This document shows, one piece after another, positions 63,592 to 64,000 of a DNA stretch of 64,000 nt. The notes under the pieces were generated by a model, which saw only the letters and a program-made list of their open reading frames with translations, was not told the origin of the DNA and made no database searches. Location: contig CAWDEC010000006.1 of NCBI GenBank assembly GCA_963801255.1, forward strand, positions 1 through 64,000, given 5' to 3'. The position numbers and the translations under genes are program-made. The first letter of the stretch is position 1, and the number at the start of each line of letters is the position of its first letter. Source of the stretch: JAICXG01 sp963801255 (GTDB lineage Bacteria > Verrucomicrobiota > Verrucomicrobiia > Chthoniobacterales > UBA10450).

Positions 63592-64000
63592 TCAAGACTT
63601 CTTCCGAAGCCGCTGTTGGTCATCCTGATTATCGTCGTCTTCGCCGCCCCCGTATCCCAGGACCTCAACCGTCACGATGGACGCGACCTCTTCCTGTGTC
63701 TGGCTACGTGCTTGCTCGGTTGCTTCATTGGCTGCGCTTGTAGTCGCGCCAACCGTGCTAGAGGCGGAGGTAAGATTAGCAATGTTGGGTGCAACGGTAA
63801 CCGGAGTACCCACGCTGGTTCCAGCCACTTGAATGTTGTTGGCATTCAAGATCAGCACCGCGGAGATGTTCAAATTTCCTGAGACCCGAATGCCGGCGTC
63901 ACCAGCATCAACAGTCCCGACAGGCGCGACAAGGTCAACGTCACCTGGCGGCACGCCCGTAACACTCTCAAGCACACCTATGCCGCCGCCGGTCGCCAGG
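63592..64000 (-). CDS. C-terminal end of a filamentous-haemagglutinin-type protein, start beyond the window
   Basis: On the minus strand the frame runs unbroken from the right edge of the window to a stop at 63592. The visible 135 residues include PPGDVDLVAPVGTVDAGDAG followed by IRVSGNLNISA, then NIQVAGTSVG and PNIANLTSASS. This matches the C-terminal region of large filamentous haemagglutinin family proteins (DUF3739-like), which follow the TPS secretion route. The tail ends acidic then basic (GGGEDDDNQDDQQRLRKKS). Most of the gene, possibly several kilobases, and any secretion partner are outside the window. The role is probably surface adhesion. Confidence 0.75.
   Translation of the reverse strand, partial: LATGGGIGVLESVTGVPPGDVDLVAPVGTVDAGDAGIRVSGNLNISAVLILNANNIQVAGTSVGTPVTVAPNIANLTSASSTVGATTSAANEATEQARSQTQEEVASIVTVEVLGYGGGEDDDNQDDQQRLRKKS

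Overview
Organism. The window looks like chromosome of a Gram-negative soil bacterium, most probably a Verrucomicrobiota (Chthoniobacterales-like). The clues are BamD and LptE homologues, outer-membrane barrels, a FecR-TPR-barrel fusion next to a CHASE2 adenylate cyclase, and several secreted proteins ending in a 'NISTR ... GGFI ... RAIGPSL' repeat that I associate with that phylum. This is inference; there is no rRNA or other decisive marker gene in the window.

Layout. 1-6.4 kb: the end of a multi-cluster ferredoxin-like protein, then on the minus strand a FecR-TPR-barrel protein followed by a frameshifted CHASE2/class III cyclase. 6.5-13.0 kb: two paralogous secreted Ig-like proteins, the second carrying seven Kelch repeats, with a decayed AAA ATPase gene between them. 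13.2-15.7 kb: a fragment of a third paralogue, a small putative lipoprotein and a frameshifted tyrosine recombinase next to tRNA-Ala(CGC). The ATPase and recombinase look like the remains of an integrated element.

15.9-22.7 kb is conserved housekeeping sequence: DUF4126, serS, DUF72, a bamD-lptE-TPR operon, tRNA-Leu(CAG) and an OsmC protein. 22.9-29.1 kb is a minus-strand sulfate-uptake locus: cysA, cysW, cysT, a sulfate-binding protein, an OprO/P-like porin and two 55-58 residue paralogous membrane peptides, read from a strong-looking promoter with symmetric sequence over its -10. A cardiolipin synthase follows.

31.2-45.6 kb is a run of minus-strand genes. It starts with a 2549-residue highly reducing polyketide synthase (KS-AT-DH-cMT-ER-KR-ACP), followed closely by a free-standing condensation-domain protein and overlapping it a membrane fatty-acid desaturase. 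Further down lie a small secreted protein, a MacB-like ABC exporter pair, a LolA-like protein and an unknown secreted protein. An asparagine-synthetase-type amidotransferase is transcribed divergently from the PKS. The PKS plus separate condensation protein repeats, split over two genes, the domain order of fungal LovB-type synthases, and is my main candidate for an unusual system.

48-64 kb is mixed: a frameshifted amidase, a NIPSNAP protein, a Dps, an MFS exporter, a PhoX-like protein, an SH3-domain protein, a conserved unknown, a MAPEG protein, a DksA-like protein with a degenerate zinc finger, another NISTR-repeat protein, a PstS-like protein with a clear terminator, and the end of a filamentous-haemagglutinin-type protein running off the window.

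Two window-wide patterns stand out. The octamer TCGTTAGG (or its complement) occurs at 21 places I could list, but at none between 7.3 and 17.3 kb or after 49.15 kb. Several otherwise convincing genes (cyclase, amidase, recombinase, ATPase) are broken by single-base frameshifts or stops, which may be real decay or assembly error.
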